A stretch of 64,000 nucleotides of DNA from Kribbella jejuensis (lineage in GTDB: Bacteria > Actinomycetota > Actinomycetes > Propionibacteriales > Kribbellaceae): positions 3,038,001 to 3,102,000 of the forward strand of contig NZ_VFMM01000001.1 in NCBI RefSeq assembly GCF_006715085.1, read 5' to 3'. Below the pieces are notes generated by a model. The model did no database searches. It was not told the DNA's origin and worked only from the letters and a program-made list of their open reading frames with translations. This document shows, piece after piece, positions 8,990 through 17,654 of the stretch. Every line of letters begins with the position of its first letter. Position 1 is the stretch's first letter. A program made the translations under genes and the position numbers.

Positions 8990-9396
8990 CGGTCGTCTCC
9001 TCCCGAGCCGCCCCAGGCTGATGGGCTGCCCCAGGCTGCACTCGGACTGACCCCGGGTGACCGCAGCTGACCGGCGCTGACCCAATCCGACCGGAGCTCC
9101 GCTCGAGCTGACCCGCGCTGCACCGGACTGCACTCCGGCCACTCTGGCTGCACTCGCGCTGACACCGCTGCACTCATGCCGACCCGGGTGACCGCGGCTC
9201 ACCGGAGCTGACCCGCGCCCGACCGCAGCTCCACTCGGGCTGACCCGGGCTGACCGGAGCTCCACTCCGGGCTGACCCGCATTGCCCCGGGCTGCACTCG
9301 AACTGACTCCGGCTGACTCCGGCTGACTGGCGCTGCGCCTGGCTGACCCGGCTGGGCTCGGGCTGGGCCGGGGTCGGCTGGGCTGCAGGCGGGGTG
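8990..9396. repeat. Degenerate tandem repeat array, core GCTGACCCGG
   Basis: About 400 bases made almost entirely of variants of short units of about 10-14 bases such as GGCTGACCCGG, GAGCTGACCCGCGC, GGCTGCACTC and GGAGCTCCACTC. Unit length varies, so no frame is kept and no start/RBS is present; I regard it as non-coding. It fills the space between the secreted-protein stop and the rplI terminator. Confidence 0.75.
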
Positions 9397-9406
9397 ATAC
9401 GGCGAA

Positions 9407-9437
9407 GGCCCGCGGTCCCTGGTGGGGAGCGCGGGCC
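9407..9437 (-). terminator. Rho-independent-type hairpin after rplI
   Basis: A perfect 8-bp outer stem (GGCCCGCG at 9407-9414 with CGCGGGCC at 9430-9437) encloses a 4-bp inner stem (TCCC 9416-9419 with GGGA 9425-9428). It lies 16 bases past the rplI stop on the minus strand. There is no strong U-run, as is usual in actinobacteria. It also separates rplI from the repeat array. Confidence 0.75.
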
Positions 9438-9452
9438 GTTTGGGGGGTGGGA

Positions 9453-9899
9453 TCAGTTGGCTGCTACCTCGAGGCGGACCGTGGCGGCTACCTCGGGGTG
9501 GAGCTGGACTGAGACCTGGTGCTTGCCGGTGGTCTTGATCGGGGACGCGATCGCGATCGCGCGCTTCTCGACCAGGGGGCCGCCGGCGGCCTTGATGGCG
9601 GCGGCGATGTCGGCCGGGGTCACCGAACCGAACAGCCGGCCGGTGTCGCCGGCCTTGACGTCCAGCTTGACGGCGAGCTGCTCGAGCTGATTCTTGACCT
9701 CGCTCGCGTGCTCCTTGCCCTGGATCGCCCGGGCGTCACGCGCCCGCTTGATCGTGACGATCTGCTTCTCCGCACCGCGGGTCCAGCCGATCGCCAGGCC
9801 GCGCGGGACGAGGTAGTTCCGGCCGTAGCCGTCCTTGACCTCGACGATGTCGCCGGGAGCCCCGAGGCCCTCGACCTCCTGAGACAGGATGAGCTTCAT
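9453..9899 (-). CDS. rplI: 50S ribosomal protein L9
   Basis: 148 residues, the normal length. The N-terminal domain begins [17 protein letters not shown] and contains the L9 signature region [17 protein letters not shown], followed by the long connecting helix and the C-terminal domain ending [14 protein letters not shown]9 binds domain V of 23S rRNA at the base of the L1 stalk. Last gene of the rpsF-ssb-rpsR-rplI operon, 14 bases after rpsR, and followed by a clear hairpin terminator. Confidence 0.98.
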   Translation of the reverse strand: MKLILSQEVEGLGAPGDIVEVKDGYGRNYLVPRGLAIGWTRGAEKQIVTIKRARDARAIQGKEHASEVKNQLEQLAVKLDVKAGDTGRLFGSVTPADIAAAIKAAGGPLVEKRAIAIASPIKTTGKHQVSVQLHPEVAATVRLEVAAN

Positions 9900-9913
9900 G
9901 GTCCGCGCCTCCC

Positions 9914-10147
9914 TCAGCGAGCCGTGCTCGTGTACGGCAGCAGAGCCACCTCACGAGCGTTCTTGATAGCGGTGGCCACGTCGCGCTGGTGCTGCACGCA
10001 GTTCCCGGTCACCCGGCGGGCGCGGATCTTGCCGCGGTCCGAGATGAACTTCCGCAGCAGCGCGGTGTCCTTGTAATCGACGTACGTCGCCTTGTCCTTG
10101 CAGAAGCCGCAGATCTTCTTCTTCGGCTTCCGAACGATCTTGGCCAT
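9914..10147 (-). CDS. rpsR: 30S ribosomal protein S18, zinc-binding (C+) form
   Basis: 77 residues. The core [20 protein letters not shown] is the S18 rRNA-binding region. CGFC (13-16) and the later GNCVQHQ (Cys49, His52) give a set of ligands consistent with the C+ form of S18, which contrasts with zinc-free paralogues used under zinc limitation in some actinobacteria. S18 pairs with S6 on the platform of the small subunit, and both are made from this operon. Confidence 0.97.
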   Translation of the reverse strand: MAKIVRKPKKKICGFCKDKATYVDYKDTALLRKFISDRGKIRARRVTGNCVQHQRDVATAIKNAREVALLPYTSTAR

Positions 10148-10225
10148 TGTGGTGCTCTCTTCCTACTTCCAGAGCCCGGCAGAGTTGCCGGAATGGTCAC
10201 TGACTGATGATGAATTGCGGGCCGA

Positions 10226-10828
10226 TCAGAACGGAGGCTCCTCCATCGAGCCGCCGCCCTGGCTGGCCCAGGGGTCGTTCTGCTGGGCGGACTGACCGCC
10301 GCCCTGCGGGGTGGCCCAGGGGTCGTTCTGCTGGTTGCCGCCACCTTGGCCGCCGCCGTAGCCGCCGCCTTGGTTGCCGCCACCCTGGTAACCACCGCCA
10401 CCCTGGTTGCCGCCACCCTGGTTGCCGCCACCACCGAAGCCACCGCCGCCACCGCCGTCGGAGCGCGAGGTCTTGGAGATCTTCAGCGTCGCGTACCGCA
10501 TGCTGGCGCCGATCTCCTCGACGTCACACTCGAAGACGGTGCGCTTGTTCCCGTCGCGGTCGTCGTAGCTGCGCGCCTTCAGGCGCCCGTGCACGACGAC
10601 CCGGGAACCGCGGGTGAGTGACTCGGCAACGTTCTCGGCGACCTGCCGCCACACCGAACACGAGATGAAGAGGGTCTCCCCGTCCTTCCACTCGTTGCTC
10701 TGCCGGTCCAGCGTCCGCGGGGTGGAAGCGATGGTGAAATTCGCCACCGCGGCACCAGAGGGCGTGAAGCGCAGTTCGGGATCACCCGTGAGGTTTCCGA
10801 TCAGGGTGATGGGTGGTTCGCCTGCCAT
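10226..10828 (-). CDS. ssb: Single-stranded DNA-binding protein
   Basis: 200 residues. An N-terminal OB fold (about 1-112: [51 protein letters not shown]) is followed by a long glycine-rich linker with GGGNQGGG repeats and a duplicated QQNDPWA motif, and an acidic tip ending MEEPPF. The tip is a variant of the usual DDDIPF partner-binding tail. SSB coats single-stranded DNA in replication and repair; its place between rpsF and rpsR is conserved in bacteria. Confidence 0.97.
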   Translation of the reverse strand: MAGEPPITLIGNLTGDPELRFTPSGAAVANFTIASTPRTLDRQSNEWKDGETLFISCSVWRQVAENVAESLTRGSRVVVHGRLKARSYDDRDGNKRTVFECDVEEIGASMRYATLKISKTSRSDGGGGGGFGGGGNQGGGNQGGGGYQGGGNQGGGYGGGQGGGNQQNDPWATPQGGGQSAQQNDPWASQGGGSMEEPPF

Positions 10829-10920
10829 TGCCGTTCCTCCTGCTATCGGGTGTGGCTGCGTCTACAGCTATTGGTATCGGCTGGAGCCGACAGTACCGAT
10901 GGCTGCTGACGACCCCAGGG

Positions 10921-11211
10921 TCAGTGCTGGTCCGGCCGGATGACCTTGGTGCGCAGGATCGACTCGTTCAGCGTGAGCTGACGGTCGAGCTCCTTCACGA
11001 CCGCCGGCTCGGCGGTCAGGTCGACGACGGCATAGATGCCTTCGGACTTCTTCTTCACGTCATAGGCAAGCTTCCGACGGCCCCAGATGTCGAGCTTCTC
11101 GACCGTGCCACCTTCCTTGCGGACGATGTTCAGGTACTGGTCGATGGACGGCTCCACGGTGCGCTCATCGAGCTCCGGGTCGAGGATCACCATGACTTCG
11201 TAACGACGCAT
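10921..11211 (-). CDS. rpsF: 30S ribosomal protein S6
   Basis: 96 residues, typical length, starting [16 protein letters not shown] and containing [19 protein letters not shown], the S6 signature region. The ATG is chosen because AAGGAGGTGG lies just upstream and the family starts at this motif, although the frame is open 58 codons further. S6 binds S18 and the central domain of 16S rRNA. First gene of the operon. Confidence 0.97.
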   Translation of the reverse strand: MRRYEVMVILDPELDERTVEPSIDQYLNIVRKEGGTVEKLDIWGRRKLAYDVKKKSEGIYAVVDLTAEPAVVKELDRQLTLNESILRTKVIRPDQH

Positions 11212-11345
11212 GCGCGAACTCCACCTCCTTCGGACTTGGCGGCCACGGTCTCTCCGTGGCAGGAGGGCGATGCGGTGTGCTGCACGCCGGCAATTGCCGC
11301 CGACGCCAAGCAATGAGCCCGGTCGATGGACCGGGCCACAACCAA
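11212..11345 (-). promoter_or_regulatory. rpsF: rpsF operon leader with two hairpins; possible S6:S18 autoregulatory RNA
   Basis: On the minus strand a plausible -10 element (TACTCT, near 11350) is followed by a leader with an 8-bp perfect hairpin (GCCCGGTC 11317-11324 / GACCGGGC 11329-11336) and a 7-bp hairpin (GCCACGG 11242-11248 / CCGTGGC 11254-11260), then the strong rpsF ribosome binding site. Many bacteria regulate this operon by S6:S18 binding to an mRNA leader structure, so this is a candidate. The upstream hairpin could instead terminate the MFS gene that ends at 11408. Confidence 0.45.
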
Positions 11346-11407
11346 AAGAGTACCAGCGTCCGGACGCCGACTTGACCATATCCACAGGCTTATTCGGTGA
11401 CTCTACG

Positions 11408-12526
11408 TCAGCAGGTGATGACGATCCGTTCGCGCTGGCGGAGTACGAGCACCACCAACGGTACGGCGAGGACGAGTGCTACCGCGGCCAGGATCGGGAA
11501 GCCGCCGAGCGTGAACAGCCACGGTGAGGTTGCGGTGGCGAGGGCGGAAACGCCCCAGATCGCGGACTCGACGCGGCTCTCGAGCGCGGTCGCGCCGAGT
11601 TGGGCGCTGCCGCTGAGGTAGCAGAGGTTCCAGGCGTAGCCGAGGAGGAAGAGGGCCGGGGTGAAGACGAGGCCGGCGCGGGTGACCAGTACGGCGGCCG
11701 CGAGGAGGCCGGTCAGTCCGGCGAGCATCACGACTCGCGAACCGAAGCGGTCGATCAGCCAACCGGTCAGCGGCGACAGGGCGAACATCCCCAGCGTGTG
11801 GGCAGACAGCATCACGCCGAGAACGCCTAGGCCGTCGTGGTGCAGATGGGTATGGACCGGGACGGCTGTCATCACCGAGACCATCACCAGTTGGCCGACG
11901 ATCATGACGCCCGCAGCCAAGAGCACGGGCCGCCTGCTGGTTGCTGTGGGCCCCTGGGGTGCGTCGGTGGCTTTGGTACGGCGGATGTACGTCGAGGCGA
12001 TCAGTGCGGAGAACACTGCGGCCAAGGCCAGCAGGAACGGACCTGCAATCGCCGGGAGGCCAACGCTGGATGCGGCCGACTGGGAGGGCGCCATGAGGAA
12101 CGGTCCGCCGGCGGCGCCGAGTGTGCTGGCCCAAACGACTGTGCTCATTGCCTGCGACCGTTTAGCTGCAGGTGCGACGTCAGCGGCGGCGTAGCGGGAG
12201 AGGAGGCTGGCTGCGTTGCCCGCGCCTAGTAGGAACATGCCTGCGAAAAGCAAAGCGACCGGTGCGCCGACAGCGGCGAGGACGGTGAGCGCCCCGCCGG
12301 CTACGCCAACGCCGTACCCCATCTTGAGCGCCTGGGCTCTGCTGGCGCGGGACGTCCAGCGTCCGACCAGTACTGCGCCTGCGGCGGTGCCTAGTACGCC
12401 CGCGGTGTTGGGTAAGCCGGCCAGCGCCGGGCCGAGGTCGTCGGCGATCAGGATCGCGCTGACTGCGCTGGCGGCGACAATCGCGGCGTTCATCAAGGCG
12501 GCTGCGAGAACGACGGGGATCAGCAT
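11408..12526 (-). CDS. MFS transporter
   Basis: 372 residues with about 12 membrane helices and the loop-2/3 pattern [21 protein letters not shown] typical of major facilitator drug/proton antiporters. Substrate unknown. It is divergently transcribed from an Lrp/AsnC regulator 94 bases away, an arrangement common for exporters controlled by the neighbouring regulator; amino-acid or small amphiphile export is possible but not shown. Confidence 0.82.
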   Translation of the reverse strand: MLIPVVLAAALMNAAIVAASAVSAILIADDLGPALAGLPNTAGVLGTAAGAVLVGRWTSRASRAQALKMGYGVGVAGGALTVLAAVGAPVALLFAGMFLLGAGNAASLLSRYAAADVAPAAKRSQAMSTVVWASTLGAAGGPFLMAPSQSAASSVGLPAIAGPFLLALAAVFSALIASTYIRRTKATDAPQGPTATSRRPVLLAAGVMIVGQLVMVSVMTAVPVHTHLHHDGLGVLGVMLSAHTLGMFALSPLTGWLIDRFGSRVVMLAGLTGLLAAAVLVTRAGLVFTPALFLLGYAWNLCYLSGSAQLGATALESRVESAIWGVSALATATSPWLFTLGGFPILAAVALVLAVPLVVLVLRQRERIVITC

Positions 12527-12620
12527 GCCAACAACGCTAGAAAGCCGCCACGATCCAATGAAGGCAGAACCAAAGGTCTGAGGGCTTGCCGAGGAGCGAT
12601 CTGAAAGGTGTTCTGGCGAT

Positions 12621-13118
12621 ATGACCTTTCATGAGCGTGAACTCGACTCCACCGACTGGCAGATCCTGGCCGCGCTGCAGTCCGACGGCCGCCTCTCCTT
12701 CAACCAGCTCGGCAAGCGCGTCAACCTGTCCCCACCGGCCGTCGCCGACCGGGTACGCCGACTCGAAGAGGCAGGCGTCATCACGGGCTACCGCGCCGAG
12801 GTGGACCCCGCCCGCGCCGGCCAGCCGCTGTCCGCCTTCGTCCAGATGCGCTGCACGACCGGCCGCTGCCTGCTCAAGACAACCCGCGCCGAAGACTTCC
12901 CCGAGGTCCTGGAGATCCACAAGCTCAGCGGCAACTCCTGCTCGATGCTCCGCGTCCGAGTCACCGACATGCACCACCTGGAAGCCCTCTTCGAACGCCT
13001 CGGCGAACACGGCGAAATGAACACCCACATCGTTCTCTCCACCGAGTTCGAAGGCCGCCCCGTCCAGCCGGCCACCAACGAACGCCAGGTGACCCGCTCC
13101 GCCGGCTGGGGTTCGTGA
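12621..13118 (+). CDS. Lrp/AsnC-family transcriptional regulator
   Basis: 165 residues. An N-terminal winged helix-turn-helix (about 7-60: LDSTDWQILAALQSDGRLSF, LSPPAVADRVRRLEEAGVI) is followed by the RAM effector-binding domain (about 75-145). Three cysteines in CTTGRCLLKT and NSCSML are unusual but not diagnostic. Probably controls the divergent MFS exporter and itself from the 94-base spacer. Confidence 0.9.
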   Translation: MTFHERELDSTDWQILAALQSDGRLSFNQLGKRVNLSPPAVADRVRRLEEAGVITGYRAEVDPARAGQPLSAFVQMRCTTGRCLLKTTRAEDFPEVLEIHKLSGNSCSMLRVRVTDMHHLEALFERLGEHGEMNTHIVLSTEFEGRPVQPATNERQVTRSAGWGS

Positions 13119-13149
13119 ACTGTCCGTGGGCGGATCTAGGGTGGATGTC

Positions 13150-13956
13150 ATGACTGTGAAGCTTGGTGCGCATGTGGACCAGGAAGACCCGTTGGCAGAG
13201 GCTGCTGATCGGGGCGCTGATCTGGTGCAGTTCTTCCTGGGGAATCCGCAGGACTACAAGGCGCCCAAGCTTGCGTATGCCGATGGCGAGGACGCGCTCA
13301 AGGAGCGGGCGGCCGAGGCGGGCGTGGATCTGTACGTGCACGCGCCGTACCGGTTGAACGTGGCGAACACGAACAACCGGATCCGGATCCCGAGCCGCAA
13401 GCTGCTGCAGCAGACGCTGGACAAGGCGGCCGAGATCGACGTCAAGGGCGTGATCGTGCACGGCGGGCACGTCGGCGACGACGACGATCCCGAGGCCGGG
13501 TTCGACAACTGGCGCAAATGCATCGAGCGGGCGGAGCTCCCGGTGCCGTTGCTGATCGAGAACACCGCCGGCGGGGAGAACGCGATGGCCCGCCAGCTCG
13601 ACCGGATCGCGCGGCTCTGGGAGGCGGTGCAGGCGTCCGGCAATGACCGTCTGGAGAACGTCGGCTTCTGCCTGGACACCTGCCACTTCCACGCGGCCGG
13701 CGAGGAGCTGCCGACGATCGTCGAACGGGTGCTGGCGATCACCGGGCGGATCGACCTGGTGCACGCGAACGGGTCCCGCGACGAGTTCGGTTCCGGCGCG
13801 GACCGGCACAGCAACTTCGAGGAGGGTCACATCGACCCGGCCGACATCGTCGCGGTGATCGAGGCCGCCGGCGCCCCGGTCGTGGTCGAGACGCCGAACG
13901 CGGACAACGGGCAGAAGGCCGACCTCGACTACCTCCGCGCGCACCTCAAGTCGTAG
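13150..13956 (+). CDS. Endonuclease IV-like TIM-barrel protein
   Basis: 268 residues from the ATG at 13150; a GTG eight codons earlier is possible but has no ribosome binding site. Metal-ligand segments of the Nfo/xylose-isomerase-like barrel are present in order: YVHAPY, VIVHGGHVGD, LLIENTAGGENAM, GFCLDTCHFHAAG, DLVHANGSRDEFGSGADRHSNFEEGH split across strands 7 and 8, and VVVETPN. These match the trinuclear-zinc AP endonuclease family that cuts DNA 5' of abasic sites. The chain is slightly shorter than E. coli Nfo (285). Its tail overlaps the convergent gene by 11 bases. Confidence 0.85.
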   Translation: MTVKLGAHVDQEDPLAEAADRGADLVQFFLGNPQDYKAPKLAYADGEDALKERAAEAGVDLYVHAPYRLNVANTNNRIRIPSRKLLQQTLDKAAEIDVKGVIVHGGHVGDDDDPEAGFDNWRKCIERAELPVPLLIENTAGGENAMARQLDRIARLWEAVQASGNDRLENVGFCLDTCHFHAAGEELPTIVERVLAITGRIDLVHANGSRDEFGSGADRHSNFEEGHIDPADIVAVIEAAGAPVVVETPNADNGQKADLDYLRAHLKS

Positions 13957-14527
13957 GCGTCGACTCCGCCGGCGGCTTCATACCGTAGATCCAGTACGTC
14001 AACGCCCACGGCAGCGCCAGCGAGAGGGCCGAGTGGTTGTCGGTCGGTACGGCGAGGCCGCAGATCACCGCGATGACGACGAGCACGGTGCTGGCCTGGA
14101 ACAGGTCGACCGGGCCGACCCGCGTGCGCAGCGTGACCTTGTCCTTCGCGCAGCCGACGTACAGCGCGATGAGGGCGAGTACGCAGAGGATGACGGCGAT
14201 CGCGCCGAGCCAGGCGAGGCCGGTGAACTTCTTGTCGTTCTGGACCATCCCGGAGACCACGAACGCACCGGCCAGCAGCGTCAGCCAGGCGCAGGACCAC
14301 TCGAAGGTGCGGACCGTCCGGCGGGCCCGCTCGGCCGGATCCTCCGGCTCCGGCTCCGACCCGGCCTTCGAAGCCGCCGGGCCCGCAGCGGTCGTCGGGC
14401 CCACAGCGGTCGCCGGGTCGCCGGCGGTCGGCGGGTCGGCGGCGGTCGTCGGGTCGGCGGCGGTCGTCGAGACCGTCGGCTCGTCGGGTTCGGCGGCCGG
14501 GGCGGGCTCGGGGTCTGACTGCGCCAT
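13946..14527 (-). CDS. Integral membrane protein with Ala/Thr/Pro-rich repeat N-terminus
   Basis: 193 residues. The first 65 are low complexity with imperfect repeats of the type TTAADP / PTAGDP / TTAAGP, followed by a polar segment and four membrane helices (from about residue 76). Family not recognised. The N-terminal repeat is probably cytoplasmic and disordered. The start is 28 bases from the divergent NUDIX start, so the two share a short promoter region. Confidence 0.65.
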   Translation of the reverse strand: MAQSDPEPAPAAEPDEPTVSTTAADPTTAADPPTAGDPATAVGPTTAAGPAASKAGSEPEPEDPAERARRTVRTFEWSCAWLTLLAGAFVVSGMVQNDKKFTGLAWLGAIAVILCVLALIALYVGCAKDKVTLRTRVGPVDLFQASTVLVVIAVICGLAVPTDNHSALSLALPWALTYWIYGMKPPAESTPTT

Positions 14528-14555
14528 GCCAGTGACGGTAGCGCAGAATGAGGCT

Positions 14556-15089
14556 ATGCAGCCCTGGGCCGATCAGTTCCCCGAGCTGTTCGCGCCCGGC
14601 TACTGGGAGTGGGGCGACCTGGACGTGCGCTTCACCGTCGAGGAACCGCCGGACGAGCTGATCAGCAACGCGCACGTGGTCTGCCGGACCGCCGACGGAG
14701 TCGTTGTCTGCGCCAACGATCTCGGCTGGCGTTTCCTCCCCGGCGGGACCCGCGAGCCCGGCGAGACAATCGAGCAACTGGTCCGGCGCGAGCTCCTTGA
14801 GGAAGCGGGCGCGTGCCTGGCCGGTCCGCTGACGTGGCTCGGCGCGCACCGCGCCGACCACCGCCGCCCGGAGCCGTACCGTCCGCATCTTCCGCACCCG
14901 GTGTCGTACTGGGCGAACTACGTCGCGGACGTCGTCATCGAGCAGCCGCCGAGCAACCCTGCGGACGGCGAACAGATCACCGAGGTGCTCACACTTCCAC
15001 CAGCTGCAGCCGCCGACTACCTCGACGGCCAGCCCGGTGGAGTCATGGGCCCGGTCGTCAGGCTGGCTCAGGCAATGCGGCTGGTCTAG
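14556..15089 (+). CDS. NUDIX hydrolase
   Basis: 177 residues from the ATG at 14556 (GAGG just upstream). The Nudix box runs from Gly64 to Gly85 (GTREPGE ... RRELLEEAG) and fits GX5EX7REUXEEXGU, so Mg-dependent hydrolysis of a nucleoside diphosphate linked to X is expected; the substrate is unknown. The open frame extends far upstream, but only antisense to the neighbour. The 3' end overlaps the convergent MFS gene by 32 bases. Confidence 0.88.
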   Translation: MQPWADQFPELFAPGYWEWGDLDVRFTVEEPPDELISNAHVVCRTADGVVVCANDLGWRFLPGGTREPGETIEQLVRRELLEEAGACLAGPLTWLGAHRADHRRPEPYRPHLPHPVSYWANYVADVVIEQPPSNPADGEQITEVLTLPPAAAADYLDGQPGGVMGPVVRLAQAMRLV

Positions 15090-16266
15090 CCGCCTTCCAC
15101 GGAAGCAGTACGGCGCTCAACGTGCAGCAAATCCCCGCGACCCACAGTGCGCCGCGCATCCCGACCACCGTGGCCAGTACGCCGCCTAGTGCCATGAAGG
15201 CCGGCTGTACGCAGCGGGAGCTGATCGACCACGACCCCACGACGCGCGCCATGAAGCCGTCCTCGGTGACCTCCATCCGGTACGTCGCAAACGACGGGTT
15301 GAACGCGCCCGCGCCGACGAGCAGCGCCGTCTCCGCAGCGGTGATCAGCACGAAACCGCCCCAACCGTGCGGCGCCAGCGGAAACAGCAACAACCACGGA
15401 GCCCGCAGTACGCCGAACACGCGCAGCATCCACGGCAGCCCGTGCCGCTCGGTCAGCCGCGGCGCCATCCGGGCCCCGGCGACGCCGCCGATGCAGGAGA
15501 CGCCGAGCATCACGCCGTAGCTCCAGGGCGCGAGCCCGAGGTCGCGCAGCATGAACACGGTCAGCAGCGGCGAGGTCATCATCACCGGACCGCCGAAGAG
15601 CTGCGAGTTCCAGAACAGGATCCGCAGGCCGCGATGCCGCAGGATGTACCGCCAGCCGGCGGTGATGTCGCGTTTGCCCTCGCGCTTCACCGGCTCCGGC
15701 TCGGGCTGCTGGATCCGCCGGATGCCGAGCGCGGACCCGAGGAACGAGACGGCGTCGACCGCGAGCGTGACGGTCGCTCCGACGAGACTGACGAGCGCAC
15801 CGCCGACCGCCGGGCCGATGCTCAGCGAGACCCAGTTCGTCTGCTCGAACCGGCTGTTCGCCTCGGCCCGCCCCGCCGCCGGGACGAGCGCCTTCAGATG
15901 CGCACCGCTCGCGGCCTGGAACGCGATCGTCCCCGCCGCCTGCAGCACGCCGGCGACGCACAGGTGCACGTAGGTCAGCCCACCGAACGCGGCCGCGACC
16001 GGCACCGACGCGAGCGCGACGAACCGGATCAGGTCCGACGCGATCATCACCGGCCGCTTGTGCCGCTGCTCGATGAAGTCGCCCATCGGCAACGCGAGCG
16101 CCGCGCCCGCCAGCGCGGACAACGCCGCCAGCAACGAGACCTGGAAGGTCGTCGAGTCCAGTGCGAGCACCGCGACCAACGGCAACGCGCCGAGTCCGAC
16201 CGCCGATCCGAACGCACTGACTGTGAACGCCAACCACAACCGACGGAAGTCCCGACCCAAAGACAT
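15058..16266 (-). CDS. MFS transporter (MDR/enterobactin-exporter type)
   Basis: 402 residues from the ATG before SLGRDFRRLW; 24 further codons are open upstream but have no initiation signal. About 12 helices, with the internal loop GDFIEQRHKRPVMI and a long central loop (EPEPVKREGKRDITAGWRY). The N-terminal FRRLWLAFTVSAFGSAV pattern is that of the MFS_3/EntS-like exporters. Substrate unknown. Confidence 0.85.
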   Translation of the reverse strand: MSLGRDFRRLWLAFTVSAFGSAVGLGALPLVAVLALDSTTFQVSLLAALSALAGAALALPMGDFIEQRHKRPVMIASDLIRFVALASVPVAAAFGGLTYVHLCVAGVLQAAGTIAFQAASGAHLKALVPAAGRAEANSRFEQTNWVSLSIGPAVGGALVSLVGATVTLAVDAVSFLGSALGIRRIQQPEPEPVKREGKRDITAGWRYILRHRGLRILFWNSQLFGGPVMMTSPLLTVFMLRDLGLAPWSYGVMLGVSCIGGVAGARMAPRLTERHGLPWMLRVFGVLRAPWLLLFPLAPHGWGGFVLITAAETALLVGAGAFNPSFATYRMEVTEDGFMARVVGSWSISSRCVQPAFMALGGVLATVVGMRGALWVAGICCTLSAVLLPWKAARPAALPEPA

Positions 16267-16297
16267 CCCGCGATCGTAGAAGCAGGCATCGACAGAA

Positions 16298-17011
16298 TCA
16301 GCGCAGGTTGAGGCCGCCGTCCAACAGGATGACTTCACCGGTCAGGTAGGAGTTGTGGACAACTGCGGAGATCAGGTCTGCGACATCCACAGGTTGGGCG
16401 GCGCGGCGCATCGGGCTCGAGGTTTTCCACAGCTTCTGCGCGTCCGTCCACGATTCGGTCAGCGGCGTGTCGACGAGCCCGGGCGCGACCGCGTTGACGC
16501 GGACGTCCGGCCCGAGGGCAGCGGCGAGCAGCTTGGTGACGTGGTTCAGCGCGGCCTTCGAGGCGGCGTACGCGATCGAGCTGCCCTTCGGCCGGACGCC
16601 CGCGTGGCTGGTTACGTTCACGATGCATCCGCCGGCCTCGCGGAGCGCCGGTAGGGCCGCCGTACACAGGAGCCACGGCGCGACCAGGTTCACGTCGAGC
16701 AGCTGCCGCCAGTCGGACGCGGTCAGCGCATCCAGGTCGGCGTGCGGCACTGGCCAGCTGATACCGGCGTTGTTCACGAGTACGTCGAGCCGCCCGTGCT
16801 CGGCCAGGACCTCCGGTACCAACGCGGCCGCGGCCGTGTCGTCGGAGAGGTCGGCCTGGTGGTACGACCCGCCGAGCTCCGCGGCCAGCTTGTCGCCGGC
16901 CGAGCGGGTCGAGCGCGAGTGCACCGCGACGGTCATCCCGTCCGCGGCGAGTCGACGTACCGTCGCCTCCCCGATCCCAGAGGTCGACCCGGTCACCAAC
17001 GCGACCTTCAT
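16298..17011 (-). CDS. Short-chain dehydrogenase/reductase
   Basis: 237 residues, classical SDR: TGSTSGIG (7-14) binds NAD(P), NNAG at 80-83, catalytic Ser135, Tyr148 and Lys152 (YAASK). The Arg-rich segment after the second strand (HSRSTRS) suggests NADP preference. The ATG overlaps the stop of the TetR gene as ATGA, so regulator and enzyme form one transcript and the enzyme is probably under its control. Substrate unknown. Confidence 0.9.
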   Translation of the reverse strand: MKVALVTGSTSGIGEATVRRLAADGMTVAVHSRSTRSAGDKLAAELGGSYHQADLSDDTAAAALVPEVLAEHGRLDVLVNNAGISWPVPHADLDALTASDWRQLLDVNLVAPWLLCTAALPALREAGGCIVNVTSHAGVRPKGSSIAYAASKAALNHVTKLLAAALGPDVRVNAVAPGLVDTPLTESWTDAQKLWKTSSPMRRAAQPVDVADLISAVVHNSYLTGEVILLDGGLNLR

Positions 17012-17565
17012 GCGCCGTACCGGAGTCCGTCGAGCAGGAGGTTGAGCAGGCGGTCGGCCTGTTCGCGCTTGGAGCCGGTCGCGAGCGCGACTCCGCAGAG
17101 ACCGGCGAGCAGGTCGTCGGCGGAGGTGTCGGGGCGGATCTCCCCGGCCTCGACGGCCGCCGCCAACAGCGGCCGGATCGCGCCGGTCAGCAGTTCGAAG
17201 CTCTGCGCGTACGGGTTCGCGCCGGACGCGATCACGGCGCGCAGCGCATCGGCCATGCCGAGCTTGCGGGTCATGTAGTCGACGTACCGGTCCATCCACG
17301 CCCGGAGCGCCTCGAGCGGAGGCAGCTTGGCGAGCAGCTCCGGCGCAGCGTCGCAGACGGCGGCGAGCTCACTGCGGTACGCTGCCTCGATCAGCAGCTC
17401 GCGCGTCGGGAAGTGCCGGTAGAGCGTCCCGATGCCGACACCGGCGTCCTTGGCGATGCCCTCCAGCGTCGCCTCCAGCCCGCACCGCGAGAACGCCAGC
17501 GCCGCGGCCGCCAGAACCTGCTCGCGATTGCGCTGGGCGTCGGCGCGCAGCGGACGTCCGGTCAT
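17008..17565 (-). CDS. TetR-family transcriptional regulator
   Basis: 185 residues. N-terminal helix-turn-helix (about 10-55: RNREQVLAAAALAFSRCG, VGIGTLYRHFPTRELLIEA) with a larger ligand-binding domain. The ATG at 17565 is preferred over the GTG at 17577 because the purine-rich ribosome binding site AGGGGAG lies between them. Coupled to the SDR gene; the pair probably forms a ligand-responsive, autoregulated unit. Confidence 0.9.
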   Translation of the reverse strand: MTGRPLRADAQRNREQVLAAAALAFSRCGLEATLEGIAKDAGVGIGTLYRHFPTRELLIEAAYRSELAAVCDAAPELLAKLPPLEALRAWMDRYVDYMTRKLGMADALRAVIASGANPYAQSFELLTGAIRPLLAAAVEAGEIRPDTSADDLLAGLCGVALATGSKREQADRLLNLLLDGLRYGA

Positions 17566-17654
17566 CTCCCCTCCCACCCGAAGAACCTACCGCGTTTGAT
17601 CACAGCACCCGCTCGGCTACGGATCCGTGAGCCGGGCCGGTAGCCTGACCCACC

